Assembly: GCF_030123245.1 (NCBI RefSeq)
Contig: NZ_CP126101.1
Location: 2,106,501 to 2,170,500 of the forward strand
Source of the DNA: Lysinibacillus pakistanensis
Lineage (GTDB): Bacteria > Bacillota > Bacilli > Bacillales_A > Planococcaceae
DNA length: 64,000 nucleotides
Direction: 5' to 3'
The notes beneath the pieces are model-generated. The model worked only from the letters and a program-made list of their open reading frames with translations. It was not told the DNA's origin and did no database searches. Positions within the stretch are counted from its first letter, which is position 1, and every line of letters begins with the position of its first letter. Positions 51,579 through 59,754 of the stretch are shown piece by piece. A program made the translations under genes and the position numbers.

Positions 51579-52595
51579 ATGGATACGATATTACTAATAA
51601 CAATATTAGTCGTTATATTCGCACTTGTGTTCGATTTTATTAACGGCTTCCATGATACAGCCAACGCGATTGCAACTTCTGTATCAACAAGGGCTTTAAA
51701 GCCGCGGACAGCAGTATATATGGCTGCGGTGATGAACTTCGTTGGAGCAATTACTTTTGTTGGGGTTGCCAAAGCACTCACAAAAGATATTGTGGACCCG
51801 TTTAGCTTAAATGCCTATGATGGTGATATTACTGGCTCTGTTGTGATTTTAGCAGCCTTATTATCTGCCATTACATGGAATTTGCTAACATGGTATTTTG
51901 GCATTCCATCGAGTTCGTCTCATACATTAATTGGATCTGTTGCAGGAGCAGCGATTGCCGCAGCGGGATTTGATGTTTTGAACTATGCAGGCTTTATTAA
52001 AATTATTCAAGCACTTATTTTTTCACCATTGCTAGCGTTTGCAGCAGGTTTCCTGATGATGTCATTGTTAAAAGTACTCTTTAAGGATATGAATCTATAT
52101 CGTACGAATAAAGGTTTTCGAACAATGCAAATTGGTACTGCCGCTCTACAATCTTTTACACATGGTACAAATGATGCACAAAAGGCGATGGGTATTATTA
52201 CGCTCGCTTTAATAGCTGGTGGCTTGCATCAGGGCGATGATATTCCTTTTTGGGTACGTTTCGCGGCGGCATGTGCAATGGGTCTTGGTACTTCTGTAGG
52301 TGGTTATAAAATCATCAAAACAGTTGGTGGAAAGATTATGAAAATTCGTCCAGTGAATGGTGTAGCAGCAGATTTAGCTTCTGCATCGATTATCTTTGGG
52401 GCGACATTAATTCATTTACCAGTATCAACAACACATGTGATTTCTTCATCTATCATGGGAGTTGGAACAGCACATCGTGTAAAGGGTGTAAAATGGGGCA
52501 TGGCACGTAAAATCGTGACAACATGGGTCATCACAATGCCAATTTCTGCGGTGATGGCTGGAGCTATTTACTTTATCTTAAGTTTATTTTTCTAA
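51579..52595 (+). CDS. pit: Inorganic phosphate transporter, Pit family
   Basis: 338 residues, ten or more helices. Two family signatures, one per half: FDFINGFHDTANAIATSVST near the start and SFTHGTNDAQKAMGIITLAL in the second half. It imports metal-phosphate complexes driven by protons. ATG chosen with TGGAG 8 bases upstream; an in-frame GTG lies three codons earlier. Last gene of its unit; terminator follows. Confidence 0.95.
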   Translation: MDTILLITILVVIFALVFDFINGFHDTANAIATSVSTRALKPRTAVYMAAVMNFVGAITFVGVAKALTKDIVDPFSLNAYDGDITGSVVILAALLSAITWNLLTWYFGIPSSSSHTLIGSVAGAAIAAAGFDVLNYAGFIKIIQALIFSPLLAFAAGFLMMSLLKVLFKDMNLYRTNKGFRTMQIGTAALQSFTHGTNDAQKAMGIITLALIAGGLHQGDDIPFWVRFAAACAMGLGTSVGGYKIIKTVGGKIMKIRPVNGVAADLASASIIFGATLIHLPVSTTHVISSSIMGVGTAHRVKGVKWGMARKIVTTWVITMPISAVMAGAIYFILSLFF

Positions 52596-52606
52596 TAAGG
52601 ATGAGA

Positions 52607-52637
52607 GAATGCACAATTTGGGTGCATTCTTTTTTTG
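52607..52637 (+). terminator. Terminator of the DUF47-Pit operon
   Basis: GAATGCAC / GTGCATTC, 8-bp perfect stem with 7-base loop and eight T. Confidence 0.9.
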
Positions 52638-52649
52638 TTTGGATTGGAT

Positions 52650-52718
52650 GGATAGAACCATTAAAGTGACGGATAGAATCTTCAAACTGATGGATAGAGA
52701 GATGAAACTGACGGATTG
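52650..52718. repeat. 21-bp tandem repeats (GGATAG family), third site
   Basis: Units at 52650, 52671 and 52692 with a partial unit at 52713; openings GGATAGAA, GGATAGAA, GGATAGAG, and AAAGTGAC or AAACTGAY near the ends. The register is the same as at 24028-24231. It lies directly after a terminator and before the next promoter. Confidence 0.75.
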
Positions 52719-52839
52719 AAAGCTAAAGTATTGTACCCTTGTGGAAACCTGATAATCGATTTATGGTAATTATAAAGAAAGTATAAAGTTTAAAAAGTTA
52801 AGCCATTTACATAGTAAGGTTATTACAGGAGGAAAACAG

Positions 52840-53538
52840 ATGAGAGAAAAGCTATTACTAATTGAGGATGATACGGCGATTGGTCGTATTGTAAAGGATA
52901 CGCTTGAGCAGGAGGGCTATCAAATTACTTGGGCAACTACAGGGCTTGAGGGAATTGCTGATTTTCAAAGTGATTCATTCGATTTAGTGCTCGTTGACTG
53001 GATGTTACCTGAAATGGATGGGCTTACGGTGTGCCAAAATATTCGCTGGGAAAGCGAAGTACCTATTTTAATGATGAGTGCGCGTAACGAAGAGGCAGAT
53101 AAGGTGGAAGGCTTGCAGGGAGCTGATGATTATATTGCAAAGCCCTTTAGCTTAGAAGAATTAAAAGCACGGGTTGCCTCACATCTACGTCGCTGGAAAC
53201 GTTATAACAAACAAGAAGCGATGGGGGATATAAATACCTTTTCCCATGGTTTAAAAATTGATTGGCAAACAGAAACAGCGTGTCTCCATAATGAGGAACT
53301 GACATTGACACAAAAGGAGTTTGCCCTGCTCAAACTGCTTGCCAAAAATCCAGGTCAAACCTTTTCAAAGGAGGAACTTTATCAGCATATTTGGCAACAA
53401 GCGAGTGTGGATGAGACGCATACTGTGACGGTCCATGTTAAGGCATTGCGTGAAAAGCTTAAAGATTCAGTAAAAACGCCTCATTATATTCAAACAGTAT
53501 GGGGTAAGGGGTATCGCTTTATTGGTGAACCATTATGA
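52840..53538 (+). CDS. OmpR-family response regulator with shortened receiver loop
   Basis: 232 residues; receiver domain with acidic EDD (9-11), phospho-Asp53 in LVLVDWMLPEM, MSAR and AKPFSL. The segment before the conserved Lys reads KVEGLQGADDYI, one residue shorter than the usual GLxxGADDY; the base sequence shows this directly. A winged-helix domain follows (LTLTQKEFALLKLL, HTVTVHVKALREKL, TVWGKGYRFIG). AGGAGGAAA precedes the ATG. The kinase gene overlaps its end by four bases. Confidence 0.93.
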   Translation: MREKLLLIEDDTAIGRIVKDTLEQEGYQITWATTGLEGIADFQSDSFDLVLVDWMLPEMDGLTVCQNIRWESEVPILMMSARNEEADKVEGLQGADDYIAKPFSLEELKARVASHLRRWKRYNKQEAMGDINTFSHGLKIDWQTETACLHNEELTLTQKEFALLKLLAKNPGQTFSKEELYQHIWQQASVDETHTVTVHVKALREKLKDSVKTPHYIQTVWGKGYRFIGEPL

Positions 53539-54980
53539 AAATTAAAACTTGGCTACTCATTACTTTCTTCCTCGTAATGATTTTACCAGTAACAGGTGCA
53601 TATAGCCTTTATGTGTGGATTAACGGCTATTATCATGATAAAAACTTTACTGAGTATATTGAAAAGTGGACAGAGTTGAATCATATTAAATCTGTGCTCA
53701 ATAACACGAAGTACTATAAAAAAGATGCTGATATGAAAGATGTAGAAGCATTAACAAATGATCAGCTTGCGATAACACTTTACTCAAAAACAGGCATTGT
53801 TTTGTATTCCTCAAATCCAATAACTTCGGGATTTGCTGCAAAAGAACAAATATTTAAAAATTTATACGAATTAAACCAAAAGTATAACGCCTTTACGTAT
53901 AAAGAACCTGTTTATCAAAAAGGAGAACTGCTCGGTATTTATGAAATTCATTTAGTAAGAACGGACTGGGTACAAGGCGTACAGAATCGCTCTTGGTTTG
54001 TCCTAGCTGGCTCAATTCTACTGTTTCTTCTAATATATGTGGTAGCTATGTTGCTACTGCATCAAAAATTAAATCGCCCGCTAAAAGAACTAATGAGACA
54101 AATGCGTGCCTTTGCTAAGGGAGAGCAGGTGACATCAGACCTAGGAATTAGAAAAGATGAAATCGGTGAACTTGCGCTAGCCTTTCTTGCGATGCAGAAC
54201 GAAATTGAACGGGCACGCACGCACTTAAAAACTGAACAACAACAGAAGGAGCTTATGATAGCTAGCATTTCACATGATTTAAAAACACCACTTACCTCCA
54301 TTCAGGCATATGCAGAGTCTTTGCAAAATAAAACCCTATCAGAAAAGCAGCAGTTTGAATATCGAGAGGTTATTTTAACAAAGGCTGACATGATGAAGCA
54401 TATGTTGGAGGATTTGATGATGTACACATTACTTCAATCTTCAAGCTATGATTTAGAACTAGTGACGGTTGATGGTGCAGAGTTTTTTGAGATGGTCTTG
54501 TCAGATTACGAACCACTTTGTGAGGATCAAGGCTTTACGCTTGATGTTCATTGTCAAGTAGATGGTCAATATGCTGTGCATCCTAAGCAGCTTCAGCGGG
54601 TAATCGATAATTTAATGAGTAATGCGTGGCGCTATGGGAAAGTAGGTACCACAATAGGTTTAGCAGCCGTAAATGCTGGGAAATGCCCTACATGGTGTTT
54701 TGATTTTGTAAAAACTGCCCTAACAAAGCTGGAAGGGTGCTATGTGATAGTACAAAATAGCGGACAAGGGATTAATAAAGAGGAGATTGAGAAATTATTC
54801 GAGCCAATGTACCAGGCAGATACAGCACGAACAAAGGCAGGAGAACGTGGTACAGGGCTTGGCTTAAATATTGCGAAACAAATCATAGAAAAGCACGGTG
54901 GAACAATTAAGCTTGTATCGAAAGAAGGCTTTGGAACAGCTGTACTGTGCTGGATTCCACCATTTAAAGGAGAGAATTGA
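53535..54980 (+). CDS. Sensor histidine kinase
   Basis: 481 residues: helix at about 5-28, an external region to about 150, helix at 155-175, HAMP (LNRPLKELMRQMRAFAKGEQ), H box IASISHDLKTPLTSIQAYAE with His247, N box (IDNLMSNAWRYGK), G1 (NSGQGINKEE) and G2 (GERGTGLGLNIAKQ). Start overlaps the regulator's stop (ATGA) and its own stop overlaps the next gene's start, so the three genes are translationally coupled. The external domain may be paired with the lipoprotein encoded next. Confidence 0.94.
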   Translation: MKIKTWLLITFFLVMILPVTGAYSLYVWINGYYHDKNFTEYIEKWTELNHIKSVLNNTKYYKKDADMKDVEALTNDQLAITLYSKTGIVLYSSNPITSGFAAKEQIFKNLYELNQKYNAFTYKEPVYQKGELLGIYEIHLVRTDWVQGVQNRSWFVLAGSILLFLLIYVVAMLLLHQKLNRPLKELMRQMRAFAKGEQVTSDLGIRKDEIGELALAFLAMQNEIERARTHLKTEQQQKELMIASISHDLKTPLTSIQAYAESLQNKTLSEKQQFEYREVILTKADMMKHMLEDLMMYTLLQSSSYDLELVTVDGAEFFEMVLSDYEPLCEDQGFTLDVHCQVDGQYAVHPKQLQRVIDNLMSNAWRYGKVGTTIGLAAVNAGKCPTWCFDFVKTALTKLEGCYVIVQNSGQGINKEEIEKLFEPMYQADTARTKAGERGTGLGLNIAKQIIEKHGGTIKLVSKEGFGTAVLCWIPPFKGEN

Positions 54981-56047
54981 TGATGAATTGGAAAAAAACT
55001 TTACGTGCAGCAGGTTTAGTTGCCGCACTAACATTTAGCTTAGTAGGTTGTAATACGGAGGCATCGTATTCACCACAGGAAATTATTGATCAAGCGTTAC
55101 AGGAAACGAAAGAACCACTTACTTATTACGGCGAATTCACAATGGACATGGGCGAAGCTGGTGGAACAGCTCATGTCAAGGAATGGTCTAAGGATGGTAA
55201 ACGACGTATTGATATGACAACTGAAAATGGAGAACATGTCATTTCTGTCAATAACGGTTCTGAAATTATGATGTATGATGTTGTTGAAAAAACAGCACAG
55301 AAGATGAAATATAAAGAGGGTGACTTGGATGGTCTACAATCACCGAGAGATCAGGCGGAATTGTTATTTAATATGGTGAAGGATACACATGATGTGAAGA
55401 TTGACGGCGAAGAGAAAATTGCAGGTAGAGATACGTACAAAGTGGTAGCAAAAGTAAAAAAGGAAGATACACTTACTGGTGACATGGAAGTATGGATTGA
55501 TAAAAAAACATGGCTAACATTAAAAACCGTAACGAATAGTGCAGGAAGTAAATTGACTGTGGAGTATACCAAAATTGATGTTAATGCGAAAATCGATGAC
55601 ACGCAATTTACAGTGGATGTTCCAGACGATGTTGAAATAGAAGAAATAACGACACAGGAACCTGAGGCAGTAACACTAGATGTGGTGAAAGAGCAGCTTG
55701 GTGAATTTCTAATGATCCCAGAAGAAAATGGTATTGCATTAACGACAATTCAGGATATGAAGGTGGAGGAACGTCCAGAGTTTTCATTTGATTATCAGAA
55801 AGATGAACAGCCTGCTTTCTCAGTTTCAGTGTTTAAAATGACCGAAAGTTATACGGAGTTTGGTGGCCCTCAAGATGAAAAACCGATTGAGGTGCGTGAG
55901 CAGCAAGGTACCTACATGGAGTTAGGCGAATTTTTAACGATTAGCTGGCAGGAAAATGGCTACCAATACAATATCATTAGAGAAAATCCAGAGCTGTCAA
56001 AAGAAGACTTAGTCGCATATGCCAATCAAATGACCATCAATAAATGA
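54980..56047 (+). CDS. LolA/RseB-like lipoprotein linked to the two-component system
   Basis: 355 residues. Signal WKKTLRAAGLVAALTFSLVG ends with the lipobox LVGC. The mature N-terminal 200 residues have the half-barrel pattern of LolA/MucB-RseB proteins: GEFTMDMGEAGGTAHVKEWS, MYDVVEKTAQKMKY, DMEVWIDKKTWLTLKTV. A second domain (about 225-355) ends in a DUF4367-like strand set. AAGGAGAG lies 5-7 bases before the ATG; another ATG follows immediately. The overlap with the kinase suggests it senses or modulates the same surface signal. Confidence 0.82.
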   Translation: MMNWKKTLRAAGLVAALTFSLVGCNTEASYSPQEIIDQALQETKEPLTYYGEFTMDMGEAGGTAHVKEWSKDGKRRIDMTTENGEHVISVNNGSEIMMYDVVEKTAQKMKYKEGDLDGLQSPRDQAELLFNMVKDTHDVKIDGEEKIAGRDTYKVVAKVKKEDTLTGDMEVWIDKKTWLTLKTVTNSAGSKLTVEYTKIDVNAKIDDTQFTVDVPDDVEIEEITTQEPEAVTLDVVKEQLGEFLMIPEENGIALTTIQDMKVEERPEFSFDYQKDEQPAFSVSVFKMTESYTEFGGPQDEKPIEVREQQGTYMELGEFLTISWQENGYQYNIIRENPELSKEDLVAYANQMTINK

Positions 56048-56057
56048 GGTGAAAGGT

Positions 56058-56279
56058 ATGAAGCGGAATGAGTGTATAAAATGTCTCGCATTGTTTTTAT
56101 TTAGCACAGTTTTTTTATATGGTGTAGGTGAAACATATGATGTGGCATGGCTGCAATTTCATTTCTTTGGTGACTTCAATGAGGAGGGGTTTTATTTCAG
56201 CTTTAGCTCTCTCCTGCCTGTATTGGGCGGCATATTAATTGTAGCCTTATATGAAACGCTGTTTAAGCGATTTATTTAA
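56058..56279 (+). CDS. Small two-helix membrane protein
   Basis: 73 residues with helices near 9-24 and 46-66. GAGGTG precedes the ATG by 6 bases; an in-frame GTG lies three codons earlier. Only about 10 bases separate it from the lipoprotein gene, so it is probably the fourth gene of the two-component operon. No family recognised. Confidence 0.65.
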   Translation: MKRNECIKCLALFLFSTVFLYGVGETYDVAWLQFHFFGDFNEEGFYFSFSSLLPVLGGILIVALYETLFKRFI

Positions 56280-56288
56280 TAGATTTTG

Positions 56289-56323
56289 AAAATCCATTCT
56301 GTTATAGAGTGGATTTTTATTTT
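56289..56323 (+). terminator. Terminator of the four-gene operon
   Basis: AAATCCA / TGGATTT outer stem with inner CT/AG pairs, then TTATTTT. Confidence 0.75.
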
Positions 56324-56359
56324 AATGTAATAGGTAAAAATCGCTTGGGAGGATTGTGA

Positions 56360-56575
56360 ATGACGCTGGAAATCGACTATTTATCGATCTACAATCCTGT
56401 CAACTTTTTATCAATTTTAATGCAAGTGCAACATATGGTTATCCATACAATAGTATCACTAAAGGAATTTTATCATGCTAATCTTAAAAAGGTTTACATG
56501 TACTATCAAAAAGACAAAAAATCCACGTTTTTAAAAGTGGATTTTTTATTATGCTCGTTGATTAAAAAAAGTTAA
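56360..56575 (+). CDS. Possible small gene, poorly supported
   Basis: 71 codons with TTGGGAGG 7 bases before the ATG, which is the only positive sign. The sequence (MTLEIDYLSIYNPVNFLSIL, then YYQKDKKSTFLKVDFLLC) matches no family I know. The last 20 codons are the strong terminator hairpin 56516-56547, which argues that either the frame is a remnant or translation reads into its own terminator. Confidence 0.3.
   Translation: MTLEIDYLSIYNPVNFLSILMQVQHMVIHTIVSLKEFYHANLKKVYMYYQKDKKSTFLKVDFLLCSLIKKS
56516..56547. terminator. Bidirectional terminator
   Basis: AAAAATCCAC / GTGGATTTTT stem with T-rich sides both ways, two bases from the stop of the minus-strand YrdB-like gene. Confidence 0.8.
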
Positions 56576-56884
56576 TAAAATCTGATTAATGATAATTAGT
56601 ATAGCAAAAATCGAAGCTAATTGCTTTCGTCCCGCTGCATACAAAGCAATTACAGCTAAAGAGAACATTACAAATTCCAGCATAAAATGGAAGGTCCCAT
56701 TTAAAGGCATCGTTGCTTTTGGTGAGCCGAAAAGTGCCCAGATAAAAGCGAATATCATAGGTACACCGATGCCAAGGCATATTTTTAAAAACCAGCCTTT
56801 ACCTGTTTGCATACCCCAATACCCAAGCGCGATTAACAGACAAATTTCTAATAAAAAGCGAAGAGCTAAATTTAACAGCAGCAT
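56549..56884 (-). CDS. YrdB-family (DUF2568) membrane protein
   Basis: 111 residues with four helices. The pattern LRFLLEICLLIALGYWGMQT, GVPMIFAFIWALFGSPKA and FMLEFVMFSLAVIALYAAGR is the DUF2568/YrdB signature. Function unknown. It follows the DUF4260 gene by about 50 bases on the same strand, so the MerR, DUF4260 and YrdB-like genes probably form one operon. Confidence 0.85.
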   Translation of the reverse strand: MLLLNLALRFLLEICLLIALGYWGMQTGKGWFLKICLGIGVPMIFAFIWALFGSPKATMPLNGTFHFMLEFVMFSLAVIALYAAGRKQLASIFAILIIINQILLTFFNQRA

Positions 56885-56935
56885 GTGCGGACCTCCACGG
56901 GTTTATTTTAAGCTATTTGCTGTAAATGTGTTTTC

Positions 56936-57262
56936 TTAAAGGGCTTCATCATATTTTAAGCCGTAGCCAAGCGCACGATCTAAAAAGATATGGGCTAGCC
57001 AAATAATCGATGCCATTAGAGGGAGTGTAGACATCGTGCCAAAGCCAATCATCATTAGAATAGCTGGCAATATTAAGCTATGACCTATATTGTAAAATAA
57101 AGCCCCAACTTTAGTGTTGACAGTATAGCCGAGCATACTAAGATCAGGCAGCAATAAAAATAAGAAAAAATAGAATAATGAAAAGTCAAACTGCCAATAG
57201 AAAAATAGACTGATTAAAAATGCTAGTAAATATTCAAGAGAAATGATTTTACGTAGTTTCAT
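56936..57262 (-). CDS. DUF4260 family membrane protein
   Basis: 108 residues from ATG of MKLRKIISLEYLLAF; an ATG three codons earlier is too close to the GGAAGG ribosome site. Four hydrophobic segments with LLPDLSMLGYTVNTKVGALF YN, GHSLILPAIL and WLAHIFLDRALGYGLKY, the DUF4260 hallmarks (DLGMLGY, N..H, H...DR..GYGLKY). Begins 14 bases before the end of the MerR gene. Likely induced together with it; the effector is unknown. Confidence 0.88.
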   Translation of the reverse strand: MKLRKIISLEYLLAFLISLFFYWQFDFSLFYFFLFLLLPDLSMLGYTVNTKVGALFYNIGHSLILPAILMMIGFGTMSTLPLMASIIWLAHIFLDRALGYGLKYDEAL

Positions 57263-57689
57263 AATGACCATGACCTTCCTGTAATTTTTTATACATATCT
57301 TCGATGAGCGAGGCGATTACTACTTGATTTTCTGCATACTTCCCATCAGCCATCAAGGTCTTCGTTAGCTGTAAGGATTGGAGTGCCTGCTGATAAAACA
57401 ATAATTGCTGTTCAATATGAGCGATTTTTGTAGAGAATAACTGTACGGTTTCTTGATTGCAGGATTCAGAAACAGGCTTTTGATCAAGCATGAGTAATTG
57501 CTTGATTTCTTGTAATGTAAAGCCAAGCTGTCTTAATACTAAGATTAATTTAATCGTATTTTCACAAGTGTCATCATACACACGATAGCCATTGTCTAGT
57601 TTATGTGGATACAGTAGCCCTTCCTTCTCGTAGTAGCGCACTGTATCGGTTGTTAATTGATATTTCTCAGCAAATTGTTTAATTTTCAT
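57249..57689 (-). CDS. MerR family transcriptional activator
   Basis: 146 residues. N-terminal winged helix: MKIKQFAEKYQLTTDTVRYY then EKEGLLYPHKLDNGYRVYDD, the invariant MerR start. LRQLGFTLQEIKQLL and a coiled coil (about 85-125) follow for dimerisation. The C-terminal end lacks a clear Cys pair, so metal sensing is not indicated; TipA- or BmrR-like chemical sensing is possible. Its own promoter carries the classic long-spacer dyad. Overlaps DUF4260. Confidence 0.92.
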   Translation of the reverse strand: MKIKQFAEKYQLTTDTVRYYEKEGLLYPHKLDNGYRVYDDTCENTIKLILVLRQLGFTLQEIKQLLMLDQKPVSESCNQETVQLFSTKIAHIEQQLLFYQQALQSLQLTKTLMADGKYAENQVVIASLIEDMYKKLQEGHGHYETT

Positions 57690-57708
57690 CTAACTACCTC
57701 CTGAATTT

Positions 57709-57739
57709 ATCCTAACATTGGAGTGCACTCCAAGGTCAA
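57709..57739 (-). promoter_or_regulatory. MerR-type promoter with 19-bp spacer dyad
   Basis: On the minus strand: -35 TTGACC, 19-base spacer and -10 TAGGAT. The spacer contains TTGGAGTGCACTCCAA (57718-57733), a perfect 16-bp palindrome. The overlong spacer with a central dyad is the hallmark of promoters that MerR proteins untwist to activate. Confidence 0.9.
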
Positions 57740-57759
57740 GAAAAATATTGATAAGAAAG

Positions 57760-57788
57760 TGAAACGGTCATTTATTGGCAGTCGTTTA
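57760..57788 (+). promoter_or_regulatory. ECF-sigma autoregulatory promoter
   Basis: TGAAAC, 17-base spacer, CGTTTA: the -35/-10 pair recognised by SigW/SigM-like ECF sigma factors. It lies just before the ECF sigma gene, so positive autoregulation is likely. Confidence 0.8.
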
Positions 57789-57803
57789 TAGTGTAAGGGG
57801 GAG

Positions 57804-58310
57804 GTGAACGGCATACTTGAAAAAATAATCGATGAACATGCAGAGCATTTACTTCGTCTCGCCTATTTCTACGTGAAAAATAGGCACGTTGCAGAGGACA
57901 TTGTACAGGAGACCTTTATCAAATTTTCACAGCACGACTATGAGGAGCGTGGGCAGCTTAGAGCATATTTATCCACATTAACCATCAATAAAAGTAAGGA
58001 TTATTTAAAAAGCTGGCATTATAAAAAACTAATTTTTCAAGAAAAGATTCTTCCAGTGCAGGCAAAAAAACAGCGCGATGAGCTGATTGAAGCGGAGGAA
58101 AGATCACATATAGGGGCAGCTATCTTAAAACTACCGTTATCCTATAGAGAGCCCATCATCCTGTACTATTATGAAGAAATGAAAATTGCTGAAATAGCAC
58201 AGGTTCTAGGGATTGTAGAAAATACTGTGAAAACAAGGCTGAAAAGGGCAAGGGAAGCCCTGAAGCCTCATTTAAAGCAGGAAGAATGGGAGGTGCTTGG
58301 ACATGAATGA
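57804..58310 (+). CDS. ECF-subfamily RNA polymerase sigma factor
   Basis: 168 residues. Region 2: LLRLAYFYVKNRHVAEDIVQ ETF (about 17-39); region 4: LPLSYREPIILYYYEEMKIA then EIAQVLGIVENTVKTRLKRA RE. GTG start close to AAGGGGGAG. It has its own ECF-type promoter, and the next gene, overlapping by eight bases, encodes a membrane protein that is the probable anti-sigma factor. Typical role: response to envelope stress. Diverges from the MerR operon. Confidence 0.93.
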   Translation: MNGILEKIIDEHAEHLLRLAYFYVKNRHVAEDIVQETFIKFSQHDYEERGQLRAYLSTLTINKSKDYLKSWHYKKLIFQEKILPVQAKKQRDELIEAEERSHIGAAILKLPLSYREPIILYYYEEMKIAEIAQVLGIVENTVKTRLKRAREALKPHLKQEEWEVLGHE

Positions 58311-59508
58311 ATGGCAAAAGGAATTAGTAAAGGTAGCCGGTGAAATGTCAACGAGTAAGGAGCGTATCAAAAAACGTATCCTGCGACAGCAGCCTACCAA
58401 ACAAAAAAAGCCCATTCGTTTCGCACTATTAACTATAGTTGTGACTTTATGCTTAGCAGGATTTGTGTCGGTGCAGTTATTAAATAAGGATACGAAGCAA
58501 GCAACTCAGATGTTTAACGAGAAGCAGTTTGAGCACTTTGAACATGTTGTGTATTTGATGTGGCCAGAACAAGGTGAGGAATTTTCTAAGAGGGAGGCCT
58601 ATCAAAAATATGAGCAGCTAGTTGCCTATTATTATTTTGCGAAATCATTAGGCATAACATCTACTAAAGAAGAGTTAGAGACAGAAAAAAAGGCACGCTA
58701 TGACGAGCTTGTCATGCTACAAGACTCACCTCAATATATGGAGCTTTTTCAGGGGCTGGGGCTAAAACAATATTTTAGGACTTATATCGAGCCCATGATA
58801 CCGTTTTATGCAGCGAGAAAAGAGCTGAACGCATTTTATGAAAAAAAATATCCAACCTTAGCTAGAACAGCAGATCAAATCGCTGCAAGGGACGCCCTTC
58901 GTTATTTTCAAACCCATTTTGCTGAACAATCAATAGCGTTTCAGAAAAAAATGGGCATCGTCAATCGTACACACTCACAAGGCTCCATTTACGTAGGAAC
59001 AGTCATTAAAATAGAGGATAATGCTTTTTTATTTGTGGAGGGTGCCATTCCTGAGGATCTGACAAAGCTGTCTGAGGAACAAATTATGAAAAAATATAAT
59101 AATGCAACATGGTATCCAAACTTGGATGATTCCCCTGTCAAGGTAGGAGATTACATTTCATTAGAATCATCAGGAAGTATGTCATATGAAGAAAATGGTG
59201 TAGAGGTTACAAATGGCTTTTTAAACAGTATTGAATGGATTGAGCCTACTGTAACGAAGAAGCTTACTATTCAAAATGAACAGGAAATTATTCAATTTTT
59301 CCAGCAAACAGATTGGCAGACACCAGATAATTATAAAAAGATGAACCAACCTCCAGCGTATTCTTTTATGCTAGAGGGAGTAAGAGTTGATGTTTGGTTC
59401 AGCTATGGCCAAACACTTTATCTCCAAAAAGTGGAATCTGGTACTATCCATCTTAATCAAAAAAGATCGGAGCAATTAAAGGCAATTTTAGGCTTACAGG
59501 AATCGTAG
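58303..59508 (+). CDS. Membrane anti-sigma factor (probable)
   Basis: 401 residues. Cytosolic N-terminus of about 40 residues (EWQKELVKVAGEMSTSKERI), basic stretch, one membrane helix (FALLTIVVTLCLAGFVSVQL) and a large external domain. Part of it (about 80-190) resembles SurA/PpiC-type chaperone helices; the rest is beta-rich. No classical zinc anti-sigma motif is seen, so the assignment rests on coupling to the sigma gene and topology. ATG start with GGGAGG 10 bases upstream. Confidence 0.72.
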   Translation: MNEWQKELVKVAGEMSTSKERIKKRILRQQPTKQKKPIRFALLTIVVTLCLAGFVSVQLLNKDTKQATQMFNEKQFEHFEHVVYLMWPEQGEEFSKREAYQKYEQLVAYYYFAKSLGITSTKEELETEKKARYDELVMLQDSPQYMELFQGLGLKQYFRTYIEPMIPFYAARKELNAFYEKKYPTLARTADQIAARDALRYFQTHFAEQSIAFQKKMGIVNRTHSQGSIYVGTVIKIEDNAFLFVEGAIPEDLTKLSEEQIMKKYNNATWYPNLDDSPVKVGDYISLESSGSMSYEENGVEVTNGFLNSIEWIEPTVTKKLTIQNEQEIIQFFQQTDWQTPDNYKKMNQPPAYSFMLEGVRVDVWFSYGQTLYLQKVESGTIHLNQKRSEQLKAILGLQES

Positions 59509-59538
59509 CAAGTCTCTAAAAAAAGAGGCTTGTTTTTT
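59509..59538 (+). terminator. Terminator of the sigma/anti-sigma operon
   Basis: CAAGTCTCT / AGAGGCTTG stem with a central G-U pair, then six T; directly after the stop. Confidence 0.75.
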
Positions 59539-59754
59539 CATTGGCAGAAAATTAAAGTTTTGTGTACGGATATCATTATTAGGCTCAAAGGATTTTATTT
59601 AGGTTAAAAAATTTTTAGGAGGATATATTCAGTTTGATTTTTATTTGGGTTAAATTACTCATTAATTTGAAAATAAATGAGTCCAAAGAATTGTAATATT
59701 TTATTTGTCGGGGTAGTATTAAAGGTATAAGGGGTTTAAATGAGGAGGGGCGGT

